Shown here piece by piece: positions 9,057 through 17,947 of a DNA stretch of 64,000 nucleotides (positions within the stretch are counted from its first letter, which is position 1; the number at the start of each line of letters is the position of its first letter). The notes beneath the pieces were generated by a model, which worked only from the letters and a program-made list of their open reading frames with translations, did not search any database and had not been told where the DNA came from. The position numbers were made by a program, and so were the translations under genes. The stretch spans positions 682,001 through 746,000 of the forward strand of contig NZ_AP012331.1 in NCBI RefSeq assembly GCF_001042635.1, given 5' to 3'. The DNA is from Bifidobacterium scardovii JCM 12489 = DSM 13734. Its GTDB lineage: Bacteria > Actinomycetota > Actinomycetes > Actinomycetales > Bifidobacteriaceae.

Positions 9057-9191
9057 GGATCGGCCTTTCTGCCGGCCGCATATGGGCCGGCGCCATGGGA
9101 AGTGCGTCGGTATCGTCGGCAGCCGGTCGCCGGCGACGGGGGTTTCGTGTTTTTCGGGTGCCCGGCGTCGCCGCCGTGGCTCCGCGCGCGG

Positions 9192-11399
9192 TCACAGGCT
9201 GTGCAGACAGGGCTGCGTGCTGTGGATATGCTCCTCGACATAGGGGCGCTGCCATTCGAGGAAGGTCTCGTCGCTGTCGGTCAGTCCCTCGCGCCGTATT
9301 TCCTTGACGACCTCGCCGCAGATGCGGTCGATGCCCTGCTCGATCCTCGCCGCGGCCGGGGCCGCGCCTTTGCCTCCCTCGCCGAATCCGGCGCCGCCGT
9401 AGCAAGCGGCCGAACTCAGCCGCATCAGCGCCTCCAACTGTTCGCATACGTCGGCAAGCCGCGTGGCGAGCCTTGCGGACAGCCGGCGCAATGCGGCGAA
9501 CTGCCATTTGTAATACGGCATGTATCCGGCGGTGATCGGCTCGTTGATCAGGAAGACGAGCGAAGCGGCCGCATCCACGAATTCGCGGATCGACAGCCAT
9601 GCCGCCGCCCCGTCGCCCCGCGTGAGCATGCGGGGAACGTTGTATTGCCCGGCCTGGGCCATCATGCCGAGACGCTTGGAGATCAGGGAGAGCCGCACAT
9701 CGTCCGGCATGGCCTTGAACCCTTGGCGGGTGCCGAGGAACTCGCCAAGCGGATCGGCGAACACCTCGCCGTTGGTGGCGGCCGCAAGCGTGGCCTCGCT
9801 GAGCATCAGCCACTCATGGGGGATGCCGTCGCCGGGCGCCCGGCGATATCCGGTGATCGAGGCGAAGAAGTCCCCGATGGAGAACACGCCGTCGCGGCGG
9901 TTTGTTCCCTGAGCCCGGGCGGTCGCTTCGCGCGGCCCGTATCCCATGAAGGTCTTGGGAAGCGTCTCGTAGTCGTCTTGCAGCTGCCGGCCGATCGCCG
10001 CATAGTCCTCATCGGTGAGCCACAGGCAGAATCGCGGGCCGAAATCATGGTCCTGCGACAGCTCGTCGTCGAAGCCGTAGCATTCCGATCCGTGGCCGAC
10101 CAGTCCTGCCGCTATGCGTCCCCGGTACTCCGGGTAACGCTCTTCGATCAGCGGTTTGCCGTATTCGTTCCAGTATGCGCGGGCGAGTTTCAGCCCGGAG
10201 AGCCGGGGGTGCTGCCCCGAATCATGGTCGGGCGCGGAGGGCTTGTGAACGACATCGGGAATATCCCGGGGCGAGCCGGTTGCCGTGCCGTCGGGCGAAG
10301 GGGCGTCGGCCGTGACGGTCGAGTCGGCCGCGTCTCCCGGTAGGGGCCTTCCGGCAGCCGACGCTTCCGTGCCGGGCGTGCCGGTACCCGCCGCTGCCGG
10401 ATCCGCCGGTTCCTGCCGGGCCAGCGCGGTCTCCGCCTCGCGCAGGTTCTGCGCGGTAATGCGATAGTAGTCGGTGTCGGTGCCGTAGCACTCTTCGATC
10501 ACCGACAGCGCTTGGCGGTACAGCGACACGGCCTTCGCATAGTCATGCGCGTGGAAGCGCACCTGTGCGTAGCCGGCCAGCGCCGACGCGTAGTGCGCGC
10601 TGTGCTCCAGATGCCCGTTGCGGTAGATCTCCAGAGCCTTGGCCGCGTGCCAGTCGGCGCCCTCCAGCTTGTTCTCGCTCAGCAGCACCAGCGCCAGATT
10701 CGTGTTGGTGGACGCCACGTCCAGATCGGCGTCGGCGTCGGGGCTGGACGTCTCCAGGATGCGCAGCGCCTCGCGCAGTTCCAACTCGGATTCATGGGTG
10801 CGCCCGGTCTCGCTGTACAGCATCGACAGGTTGTTGTGCAGGGCGGCCAGACGCCGGTCCGAGGGGGAGAGCGTGCGTTCGCTATCGGCCTGCGCCATCT
10901 TGTACAGGGCTTCGGCCTGATCGTAGTTGCCCGCGGCCCGCATGCCGGTCGCGGCGTTGATTAGCGTGGTCGTCCAGGCTTCGGTGCCCTCCAGCCCCAT
11001 GCGCGTGGCCAATTCGATCGCGCGCTGGATGATCCACTGGTTGTCCTTGTGCCGGCCCTGCGAGCGATAGAATCCCATCGTTTCGTTGAGCACGGTGAGC
11101 AGGCCGGCGTCATCGCCGGCGTTTTCCGCGTCGACCATCGCCTGCTCCAAATAAGGGCCGGCTTTGGTGGAGGCCTCATGGGCGTCGTAGATCGCGTCGA
11201 GTCCGGCGAGGAATTGATCGGTGTCGAAGTGGCCGGCTGCCGGGGAGTCGCCGTCTTCCTCGCTTTGCCCGGCTTCGGTGCCGGTGCCGCCGTCTTGCGG
11301 TTTGGCGTTCGCGTCCTCGCCGGCTTCGGTGCCGGTGCCGTATAACGCCAGGGGATTGTTGGCGGCTTTCAGCCGCTCCATGAGTTCGTCGTCGTCCAT
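9192..11399 (-). CDS. TPR protein with a DUF4037 nucleotidyltransferase-like domain
   Basis: 735 aa. The N-terminal ~60 residues are Gly/Glu-rich. TPR-like helical repeats follow (~95-330, for example NNLSMLYSETGRTHESELELREAL and the matching LALVLLSENKLEGADWHAAKALE). A Pro/Ala/Thr-rich linker (~330-395) leads to a DUF4037-like domain. That domain contains GHGSECYGFDDELSQDHDFG, in which the GS (about residue 437) and the DHD (about 450-452) match the GS...DxD signature of polymerase-beta-type nucleotidyltransferases. Such enzymes attach nucleotides to RNA, protein or small molecules; the substrate here is unknown. I chose the ATG at 11399 (GAGG upstream) over a GTG at 11408. The gene precedes the DUF4125 gene. 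Confidence 0.8.
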   Translation of the reverse strand: MDDDELMERLKAANNPLALYGTGTEAGEDANAKPQDGGTGTEAGQSEEDGDSPAAGHFDTDQFLAGLDAIYDAHEASTKAGPYLEQAMVDAENAGDDAGLLTVLNETMGFYRSQGRHKDNQWIIQRAIELATRMGLEGTEAWTTTLINAATGMRAAGNYDQAEALYKMAQADSERTLSPSDRRLAALHNNLSMLYSETGRTHESELELREALRILETSSPDADADLDVASTNTNLALVLLSENKLEGADWHAAKALEIYRNGHLEHSAHYASALAGYAQVRFHAHDYAKAVSLYRQALSVIEECYGTDTDYYRITAQNLREAETALARQEPADPAAAGTGTPGTEASAAGRPLPGDAADSTVTADAPSPDGTATGSPRDIPDVVHKPSAPDHDSGQHPRLSGLKLARAYWNEYGKPLIEERYPEYRGRIAAGLVGHGSECYGFDDELSQDHDFGPRFCLWLTDEDYAAIGRQLQDDYETLPKTFMGYGPREATARAQGTNRRDGVFSIGDFFASITGYRRAPGDGIPHEWLMLSEATLAAATNGEVFADPLGEFLGTRQGFKAMPDDVRLSLISKRLGMMAQAGQYNVPRMLTRGDGAAAWLSIREFVDAAASLVFLINEPITAGYMPYYKWQFAALRRLSARLATRLADVCEQLEALMRLSSAACYGGAGFGEGGKGAAPAAARIEQGIDRICGEVVKEIRREGLTDSDETFLEWQRPYVEEHIHSTQPCLHSL

Positions 11400-11497
11400 C
11401 TGCCTCACCTCGCCGAGTGTACGGTTTCAGTTTACGGTGATGGGGCCTGCGATGTGGCGACGATGCGGTGTTTTTCCCTGCGCAAATTCAAGCGCCA

Positions 11498-11639
11498 TTC
11501 ATTTCTTAGGCGGTTGCTTCATTTCTTAGGCAGCTACTGACGAAGACAAGCGGTATGGAGGCCGGCAATTCAACCGTTCCTCGGACCCGCGCATGGGGCG
11601 TGACTGCCTAGGAAATGGTAAATCCGCCTAAGAAATGAA
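11498..11639. repeat. Symmetric block of four copies of a TTCATTTCTTAGGC motif (two direct, two inverted)
   Basis: The core ATTTCTTAGG stands at 11501-11510 and 11521-11530. Its complement stands at 11607-11616 (one mismatch) and 11627-11636. Both pairs are spaced by exactly 20 bases, and the outer 16 bases (11498-11513 and 11624-11639) are perfect inverted repeats. The block lies upstream of the TPR gene and downstream of the MFS gene. It could be a multi-site operator (20 bp is two helical turns) or a small non-autonomous transposon of about 142 bp with composite ends. Confidence 0.85.
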
Positions 11640-11695
11640 GCATGGGGCCGAATGGTGGCTTGCGGGAGTGGGGCCGGCGAGATGCGGCGTTCGGA

Positions 11696-12883
11696 TCAGG
11701 CCTGAATCTCGCGCATGCGATGCGCGGCGTCGGTGTTCGTCTCGCAGCGCCATGAATAGAATGCCAGCAGCGCGACGGCGAGCAGCGCCAGCGGCACGCC
11801 GCCGAGACCGGTGAACCGGTAGTCCATCGAGAAGGCGCCGAGCATCGCGCCGCCGACGATCGAGCCGATGGCGTTGCCGAAGTTGAATGCGACCTGCACC
11901 GCGGCGCCGGCGATCAGTTCGCCGCCGCCCTGGCCGGCCTCCGTCATCAGCAGCTGCTGGGGCGCGGAGATGAAGAACAGTCCGAACGCGATCCAGAACG
12001 TCAGCAGCGCGGAGGTGCCCTGATTGCCGGGCAGCAGTAGCACCATCAGCAGGCCGATGCAGGAGATCATCTGCCCGAGCGCCGCGGTGCCGGCGTGGCG
12101 CCAGCGATCGGTGATGTGCCCGCCGACCAGTCCGCCGACCACCATGCCGAAGCCGGCCAGCATCATCATCAGCGGCACCAGGCTCGAAGGCCACCCTCCG
12201 GTCTTCTGCAGCCAGGGGGAGACGTAGCTCCACCAGCAGAACACGCCTGCGTTGCCGGTGAACACGGCGGCGAGGATCACCCAGGGGCCGCGGCGCGTCA
12301 GGAAACGGAACTGGCCGGCGATGCCGGCGTCCTTGATCGGGGCGACATACGGGATCCACACGATCGCCAGCACGATCGTCATCGCGGCCCATGCGGCGAG
12401 CACGCCGAACGCGAGGCGCCAAGACATGAACTCGGCCATCAGCGTGCCGGCCGGCACGCCCAGCATGTTGGCCACGGTCTGGCCGGTCACCATGACGGAG
12501 ATGGACTGCGCCTCCTTGCCCTTGTCGGCCAGGGTCTTGGCGATCAGGGTCGCCGTGCCGAAGAACGCGCCGTGGGGCAGGCCGGAGATGAATCGCGCGA
12601 CGATCAGCATCGTGGCGTTGACGGACAGCGCCGACATCGCATTGCCGACCAGGGCGATGACCATGAACAGGATGATGAGGTTCTTCGGCGGCACCTTGCG
12701 CCCGAACACCAGGATCAGCGTGCCGATGCACACGCCGATCGCATAGGACGAGATGTAGTGGCCTGCGGTTGGAATGTCCACGCCGGTCGCGGCCGCGGCC
12801 TGCGGAAGGATGCCCATCATCACGAATTCGGCGGCGCCGAGGATAAACGCGCCGGATGCCAGCGCAAGCAGACTCTTCTTCAT
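11696..12883 (-). CDS. MFS transporter, DHA1/AraJ-like efflux permease
   Basis: 395 aa with about 12 membrane helices. The start MKKSLLALASGAFILGAAEF and the motif-A-like loop after helix 2 (GRKVPPKN) together with the later helix-4 segment SGLPHGAFFGTATLIAK resemble the AraJ/YdhP group of sugar or drug efflux permeases. The direction of transport is inferred from the family; the substrate cannot be read. A GAGGAAA ribosome site stands 5 bases before the ATG. The upstream side contains a tRNA-Pro gene on the same strand with its own terminator, so this gene has its own promoter. Confidence 0.85.
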   Translation of the reverse strand: MKKSLLALASGAFILGAAEFVMMGILPQAAAATGVDIPTAGHYISSYAIGVCIGTLILVFGRKVPPKNLIILFMVIALVGNAMSALSVNATMLIVARFISGLPHGAFFGTATLIAKTLADKGKEAQSISVMVTGQTVANMLGVPAGTLMAEFMSWRLAFGVLAAWAAMTIVLAIVWIPYVAPIKDAGIAGQFRFLTRRGPWVILAAVFTGNAGVFCWWSYVSPWLQKTGGWPSSLVPLMMMLAGFGMVVGGLVGGHITDRWRHAGTAALGQMISCIGLLMVLLLPGNQGTSALLTFWIAFGLFFISAPQQLLMTEAGQGGGELIAGAAVQVAFNFGNAIGSIVGGAMLGAFSMDYRFTGLGGVPLALLAVALLAFYSWRCETNTDAAHRMREIQA

Positions 12884-12950
12884 GGGGTTTCCTCAGACTC
12901 GTTCATTTTGGTTCCGGATTGATTCCGGCTATGGAAGGCACAACATGAGA

Positions 12951-12980
12951 AAAAGGGATCATCGATTACTCGATGATCCC
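12951..12980 (-). terminator. Terminator of tRNA-Pro
   Basis: An 11-bp perfect stem (12955-12965 with 12970-12980, loop TTAC) is followed on the minus strand by TTTT (AAAA at 12951-12954). It lies just downstream of tRNA-Pro. Confidence 0.85.
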
Positions 12981-12987
12981 TTATTCG

Positions 12988-13061
<74 letters not shown>

Positions 13062-13539
13062 TTTTGGCAACGTCCGCTATCTTACAACGAATCGGGGAAC
13101 AATCAAGTCGGCGTGTCGTTTTTGATTCGGAGGGGTGCTTTGGGGTGCTGACACAGGGCATTTTCCCGATGCGCGGCTGCTTCGGGGTGGGGCGGGCAGC
13201 GGGTGCCACTAGGAGGCGGAAAGCTTTCGCTGAGAGGCGCGTCACCGGGATGGGGGCGCCGCGTGATGGCGGTTGTCGCTCGCTGAAGCGGGTCAATGGG
13301 AGGAGGGTTCCGTCGAACGGCGGGAATGGCTCGCTGAGAGGCGCCCAGTGAGAGATTCCCATAGACGTGAGGAGGCATTCGCTCGCCGGAAGGTTGGGTA
13401 AGGGGTGAGAGGGAAGAATCTGGGTGCTTGACGGGGCTGGATGGCGCCTGAGTTGGTTGGGTGGCATCCGTGCGGGGTTAGGCGGATGCGTGAAGCGGGC
13501 GGAATGGACGATGTGGGGAAGGGCTGCAAGCGCCGGCTC
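13062..13539. other. Gene-poor interval with short repeats
   Basis: No convincing gene is seen between tRNA-Pro and the lysS promoter. The phrase TCGCTGAGAGGCGC occurs at 13227-13240 and again at 13331-13344, with a related TCGCTGAAGCG between them. Possible reading frames here have no ribosome sites and no recognisable family. Confidence 0.5.
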
Positions 13540-13577
13540 CTGACGTGTATCGCCTTCTCGCTACACTGGGACCTATG
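13540..13577 (+). promoter_or_regulatory. Leaderless promoter of lysS
   Basis: CTGACG at 13540-13545 resembles a -35 box. TACACT at 13562-13567 lies 16 bases downstream, and the ATG at 13575 follows after exactly 7 nt. No ribosome site is visible. Confidence 0.65.
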
Positions 13578-15260
13578 TGTGAAACCCAAGAATCCCAAGC
13601 GAATGAGAATGAGGAAGAGGGCGCTGCCACCACGATGACCACGGTGGAGCGCGCCGAAATGCTGCTCGAGCAGGATGCGGCGATCCGTGCCCGCATCGAC
13701 GGCGGCGCCACGCTGGACGAGGCGATCGATCCGTCCAACAAGGAGTTCGGCCCGCTCTCGCACCCGGAGCAGGTGCAGATGCGCGTGGCCAAGCGCGCGA
13801 TGATGCTCAAGGAAGGCATCGAACCCTATCCGGTGCACCTCGACGTGACACACACCATCGAACAGGTGCGCGCCCAGTACGACGGCAAGCTCGAGGCCGG
13901 CGCCGAGACCGAGGACATCGTCGGCATCGCCGGTCGAGTGCTGTTCCTGCGCAACGCGGGCGGCCTGTGCTTCGTGCAGCTGTCCGCCGGTGACGGCACC
14001 AGGATCCAGGGCATGATCTCCAAGAAGGAGATCGGCGCCGATTCCCTCAAGCGGTTCAAGCAGCTTGTCGATCTGGGCGACCACCTGTACCTCAAGGGCC
14101 GCGTAATCTCCTCCAAGACCGGCGAGCTGTCCGTGTTCGCCACCGAGTGGGCCATCGCGTCCAAGGCGCTGCAGCCGCTGCCGGCCCTGCACAAGGAGCT
14201 CAACGACGATACTCGCACGCGCAAGCCGTACATCGGCATGATCGCCGACGAGAAGATCCGCGATATGGTGCGCAACCGCTCCAAGGCGGTCGCTTCGCTG
14301 CGCCACACCTTCGCCGGCCACGACTTCATCGAGGTCGAAACCCCGATGCTGCAGACCGTGCACGGCGGCGCCGCGGCCCGCCCGTTCACCACGCATATGA
14401 ACGCCTTCGATCTGGACCTCTATCTGCGCATCGCCCCGGAGCTGTTCCTCAAGCGCTGCCTGGTCGGCGGCATCGACCGCGTGTTCGAGATCAACCGCGA
14501 CTTCCGCAACGAAGGCGTCGACGCCACGCACGCCCCCGAATTCACCATGGTCGAGGCGTATCAGGCCTACGGCACCTACGACACGATCGGCGCGCTGGTC
14601 AAGGAGCTCGTGCAGAAGACCGCGATAGACGTGTTCGGCTCGCACAAGGTCACGCTGCTCGACGGCACCGAGTACGACTTCGGCGGCGAATGGAAGTCGA
14701 TGAGCATGTACGGCTCCCTCTCCGAGGCGCTCGGCGAGGAGATCGTCCCGAACGGCGGCCCCGACAACCCCGGCACGTCCGTCGAGCATCTCAGCGCGAT
14801 CGCCGACAAGCTCGGCGTCGAGCGCGACGAGGTGGAGAACCATGGCAAGCTCGTCGAGCATCTGTGGGAGCACTTCTACGAGGACAAGCTCTATGAACCG
14901 ACCTTCGTGCGCGACTTCCCGGTCGAGACCTCCCCGCTGGTCAAGGGCCACCGCTCCAAGCCCGGCGTGGTCGAGAAGTGGGATCTGTACGTGCGCGGCT
15001 TCGAGCTGGCCACCGGCTACTCCGAGCTCAACGACCCGATCGTGCAGCGCGAACGCTTCGTGCAGCAGGCCAAGGACGCGCTCGCTGGCGATGAGGAGGC
15101 CTGCGACATCGATGAGGACTTCCTCGAGGCCCTCGGCGTCGGCATGCCGCCGGCCGGCGGCACCGGCATGGGCATCGATCGTCTGCTCATCGCGCTGACC
15201 GGCGCCACGATCCGCGAGACGATCACGTTCCCGCTGGTCAAGCCGATCTCGCTCGGCTGA
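13575..15260 (+). CDS. lysS: Lysyl-tRNA synthetase, class II
   Basis: 561 aa, longer than the ~505 aa E. coli enzyme because of an N-terminal extension of about 55 residues rich in Glu and Ala. Residues ~110-210 form the OB-fold anticodon-binding domain (DIVGIAGRVLFLRNAGGLCF). The catalytic core shows class II motif 2 (FEINRDFRNEGVDATHAPEF) and motif 3 (GTGMGIDRLLIALTG). The enzyme charges tRNA-Lys in the cytoplasm. The start at 13575 (MCETQESQ) is supported by the leaderless promoter; the ATG at 13635 is a possible shorter start. A terminator follows, and an IS element begins about 90 bases after the stop without touching the gene. Confidence 0.96.
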   Translation: MCETQESQANENEEEGAATTMTTVERAEMLLEQDAAIRARIDGGATLDEAIDPSNKEFGPLSHPEQVQMRVAKRAMMLKEGIEPYPVHLDVTHTIEQVRAQYDGKLEAGAETEDIVGIAGRVLFLRNAGGLCFVQLSAGDGTRIQGMISKKEIGADSLKRFKQLVDLGDHLYLKGRVISSKTGELSVFATEWAIASKALQPLPALHKELNDDTRTRKPYIGMIADEKIRDMVRNRSKAVASLRHTFAGHDFIEVETPMLQTVHGGAAARPFTTHMNAFDLDLYLRIAPELFLKRCLVGGIDRVFEINRDFRNEGVDATHAPEFTMVEAYQAYGTYDTIGALVKELVQKTAIDVFGSHKVTLLDGTEYDFGGEWKSMSMYGSLSEALGEEIVPNGGPDNPGTSVEHLSAIADKLGVERDEVENHGKLVEHLWEHFYEDKLYEPTFVRDFPVETSPLVKGHRSKPGVVEKWDLYVRGFELATGYSELNDPIVQRERFVQQAKDALAGDEEACDIDEDFLEALGVGMPPAGGTGMGIDRLLIALTGATIRETITFPLVKPISLG

Positions 15261-15298
15261 TGACTCGCTGCGTGCCGTCCGCGGGACGGCAGCATCCG

Positions 15299-15340
15299 TG
15301 ACGAGACCCCCCTCTTGGAAGGGGGTCTCGTCATGTTTTC
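15299..15340 (+). terminator. Terminator of lysS
   Basis: Arms TGACGAGACCCCC (15299-15311) and GGGGGTCTCGTCA (15321-15333) pair perfectly around a 9-nt loop and are followed by TGTTTTC. Confidence 0.9.
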
Positions 15341-15349
15341 GTAAATTAT

Positions 15350-16918
15350 GGGCTATAGGAACTTTTGTGGTGCTTTAGGTTCCTTTCCGGTTTGCGTGCT
15401 GGCTGTGCCGGGCGTGGCGTCCGCGGTGTTTGATGAGCGGGCGGATGAAGTGCAAGATGAACGTCCAGGGCCCCGGCCCCGGACGCGACGAGTGCCGGCA
15501 GGCTTCCGTCACCGATGGCGTCGATGAGTTCGAATACGACTTGGACGAGTCCCAGCAGGGTTGCGATGTTTTGAATCATGCCGACGCCTATGCGGATCGG
15601 CCGCGGATCATCGGACGTGTCCCTTGCGGATGTAGAAGCCGGGCTCGCTTGCGGGGTCGTCGTGGTTGTTGGCCTGGATGCCGGTGTCGTAGGATCTCGG
15701 CCCGTCGTCGTCCCCGTCCGGTTCCGGAACGGCCTTGGCGGGTTTCCAGTGTTCCGGTTTGATCAGCGACGCGGGGTCGGGATTGCCGCTTTTCATGTAG
15801 CACACCCATTCGCGGGCGCGTCGCATGTGCTCCTCGGGCAGTCCGTGGTGGTCGAGGAGCACGTGCTTGAGCGGCGAGTTGACGCCGCCTTCCAATCGGT
15901 TCGTGGTGCGCGCCACCGGCCCGCCGGCGGTGGGGGCGGGGTCGAGGAACGCGAACAGCTTGCCCTCCCGGAACAGCCTCTCCAATCTCCGGTGGCAGCG
16001 TCGCACGTCCTCGTGGGTCCACCGCCATTGCCGTCTCATTGCCTTCGGATTGGTTGGATCATCCTTCGCATGGGTGCGTTCGTTGATGAACGACCCCCAT
16101 GTGATATGCCATGCGTTGAGCGCCTCGCCCCATTTGACGGCGGTTTCACCGTCATGCACCTTGGTGAGCCGGTCGGAGAGCTTCTTGAGCTGCCTGCCCG
16201 CCTCAAGTTTGGGTTTGGAGGTCAGGTCCGTCCTCGTGTTGCGCTGCACGTGCGCAAGGCAGCGTTGGATGCGCGTGCCGGGCCATGCCTCCTGACAGGC
16301 GGCCTCCGCGCCGCGCAGCCCGTCGGTGATGGGCACGTCCGGCGCGGGCATGCGGGAGAACAACGCCGTGTAGGCCGCCTTGGACTCGTGCCCACACCAT
16401 TGGAATCCCAGCGTCTCGCCGCTCTCGCCGTCGATGGCGATGATCAGGCACCAGCCGTGGCCCATGTACGTGCCGTCCGCCATCACCGTATGATGCCGGG
16501 CCGTCACGGGCGGTATCGACGGATGAATGTTCCAGCACCAGGCGGTGCGCTTACGCAGTGCGCGCGAATCACCGGACGGGTCAAGCGCGCACTGCGGCTG
16601 CCTGCCCGGCAGCCGGGCGAGGAACTCGCCCGGCACGCGCGCATGCGCGGCCCGTTCCTGAGGCATCGTCGAGCTCAACGAGCAATCGGGGCGCTTCCAC
16701 CGCTGGACGCCCTTGGCGGTCCTGCCGTTCTTCTTCATCGCCCGACCACAGATCGGGCATTGCTTCGCTTTGCTGGATTTCGTTCTCACGTCATCCAGCC
16801 CATCACCCGGCTCGTCCGCGGGCCGGCTATTTCCCCGTCATTGAAAATGATAGGCCGACACGCCTACTGCCACAAGGCCAGACACCGGTTATAAGCACCA
16901 CAAAAGTTCCTATAGCCC
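15350..16918. mobile_element. IS1249-type insertion sequence (IS256 family), complete
   Basis: A 1569-bp element bounded by perfect 26-bp terminal inverted repeats: 15350-15375 (starting GGGCTATAGGAACTTTTG) and 16893-16918. It carries one transposase gene on the minus strand. The 8-9 bases outside the left end (GTAAATTAT) and the right end (GCCGCGGCC) do not match, so no target-site duplication is visible. This suggests that recombination or an adjacent deletion followed insertion. A related orphan end lies near 38182-38249. Confidence 0.93.
15608..16789 (-). CDS. IS1249-family transposase
   Basis: 393 aa. An N-terminal zinc ribbon (CPICGRAMKKNG...KRPDC) is followed by a DDE-type catalytic core: Asp in MADGTYMGHGW, Asp in ITDGLRGAEAA and Glu in NRLEGGVNSPLK. 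It catalyses cut-and-paste or copy-out transposition of the surrounding element. The frame is open from end to end with no frameshift, and both inverted repeats are intact, so the element may still be mobile. The start at 16789 (MRTKSSKAKQC) is the first ATG before the zinc ribbon. The TIR lies about 100 bases upstream of the start. Confidence 0.93.
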   Translation of the reverse strand: MRTKSSKAKQCPICGRAMKKNGRTAKGVQRWKRPDCSLSSTMPQERAAHARVPGEFLARLPGRQPQCALDPSGDSRALRKRTAWCWNIHPSIPPVTARHHTVMADGTYMGHGWCLIIAIDGESGETLGFQWCGHESKAAYTALFSRMPAPDVPITDGLRGAEAACQEAWPGTRIQRCLAHVQRNTRTDLTSKPKLEAGRQLKKLSDRLTKVHDGETAVKWGEALNAWHITWGSFINERTHAKDDPTNPKAMRRQWRWTHEDVRRCHRRLERLFREGKLFAFLDPAPTAGGPVARTTNRLEGGVNSPLKHVLLDHHGLPEEHMRRAREWVCYMKSGNPDPASLIKPEHWKPAKAVPEPDGDDDGPRSYDTGIQANNHDDPASEPGFYIRKGHVR

Positions 16919-17845
16919 GCCGCGGCCATGTACCTGTCTGCCTTCATCGCGTACACGATGCAGTGCCTGCCGCGTGACGAGCAGACCTTCGCCTCGGTGC
17001 AGCGCATGGTCAGCGTGATGGGTGAGGACTCCATCGCCATCATGATGGAGGAGATGTGCGAGATCGATCCGCAAGGCATGACCGCCCGGCGGTGGCGCGC
17101 CATCAAGGCCTCGCAGAAGGCGGATCGGATGGATTCCAGCATCCGCGGCATCCTGGAATCGAAGATCGCGCCGATGTCGTTCAGCGGTGCCGACGGCATG
17201 TTCACGCGTCCGGAACGCATCGACTTCGCCAAGCTCGCCACGGAGCGCTGGGCCGTGTTCGTCAATGTGAGCGACACCGACCGTTCGATGGACGGCATGG
17301 TCAACCTGTTCTACACGCAGGCGCTGCAGCAGTTGTGCCGGTTCGCCGACACCTCCTGCGAAGGCAGCCGGCTGCCGGTGCCGGTGCGCCTGTATCTCGA
17401 CGATTTCGCCACGAATTGCCGTATCCCCGATTTCGACAAGGTCATCGCGGTGATCCGCTCGCGCGGGATCTCCGTCAGTGTGATCCTGCAATCGCTCACC
17501 CAGCTGGAGGGCATGTATGGCGTCGCCGTGGCCTCCAGCATCGCCAACAACTGCGACCACTGGCTGTATCTGGGCGGTCAGGACGTGAACACGGCCAAGC
17601 AGATCAGCGTCAAGGCCTGCCGGACGTTGGACACGGTGATGCAGATGCCGCTCGACCGGGCCTACCTGTTCGAGCGCGGCCGCAAGCCGGAGCTGGTGCG
17701 TCCGTATGATCTGACCGCGCATCCCCTGTACCGCGAAACGCCTGAAGGCCGTCGGGCTGGGGGCGTGCGCGCGGCCGCATGCGCCGATGCGGCCGCCGAC
17801 GAGACCTTCGCTGAGCTCGCCGCACGGGCGCCGTACGAGCGATGA
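16919..17845 (+). pseudogene. 3' fragment of a VirD4/TraG-type conjugative coupling protein, cut by the IS
   Basis: About 305 codons remain, from the base next to the IS to the TGA at 17845. Visible segments are SGADGMFTRPERIDFAKL, RWAVFVNVSDTDRSMDGMV, LDDFATNCRIPDF (Walker B-like region of TraG/VirD4) and QSLTQLEGMYG...DHWLYLGGQD, typical of the TraM-recognition/TraG C-terminal domain. The N-terminal membrane region and the Walker A loop are missing, so the product cannot pump DNA. An intact ancestor would have been part of a type IV secretion/conjugation system. No other transfer gene survives here. The missing half was probably lost in the event that left the IS border. Confidence 0.82.
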
Positions 17846-17870
17846 GCCCCGGGCCCCGCCGCGCCGAACC

Positions 17871-17892
17871 GGTGACGGGAATCGAACCCGCG
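17871..17892 (-). other. tRNA 3'-end-like segment, candidate attachment-site remnant
   Basis: On the minus strand the sequence reads CGCGGGTTCGATTCCCGTCACC, a complete T-arm and part of an acceptor strand like that of tRNA-Gly. No D-arm or anticodon arm precedes it, so it is not a tRNA gene. Integrative elements commonly carry such tRNA 3'-end copies at their borders. It stands 25 bases after the truncated coupling-protein gene. Confidence 0.6.
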
Positions 17893-17931
17893 TGAGCAGG
17901 CCCCTCGTTGCCGGATGCGGAGCGCGTGGTA

Positions 17932-17947
17932 TATGTTGGAAGCCGTG
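17932..17947 (+). promoter_or_regulatory. Leaderless promoter/start of the menA-like gene
   Basis: TATGTT at 17932-17937, 7 nt, then GTG at 17945. The same spacing is seen before serS and lysS and decides the start in favour of this GTG over in-frame ATGs at 17915 and 17933. Confidence 0.55.

Noticed and set aside
13062..13574. Small protein genes on either strand before lysS
   Set aside because: No start has a ribosome site or leaderless promoter, and the peptides are Arg/Pro-rich without family likeness.
17871..17892. A complete tRNA gene
   Set aside because: Only a T-arm and part of an acceptor strand are present; no D-arm, anticodon arm or 5' acceptor strand can be found upstream.
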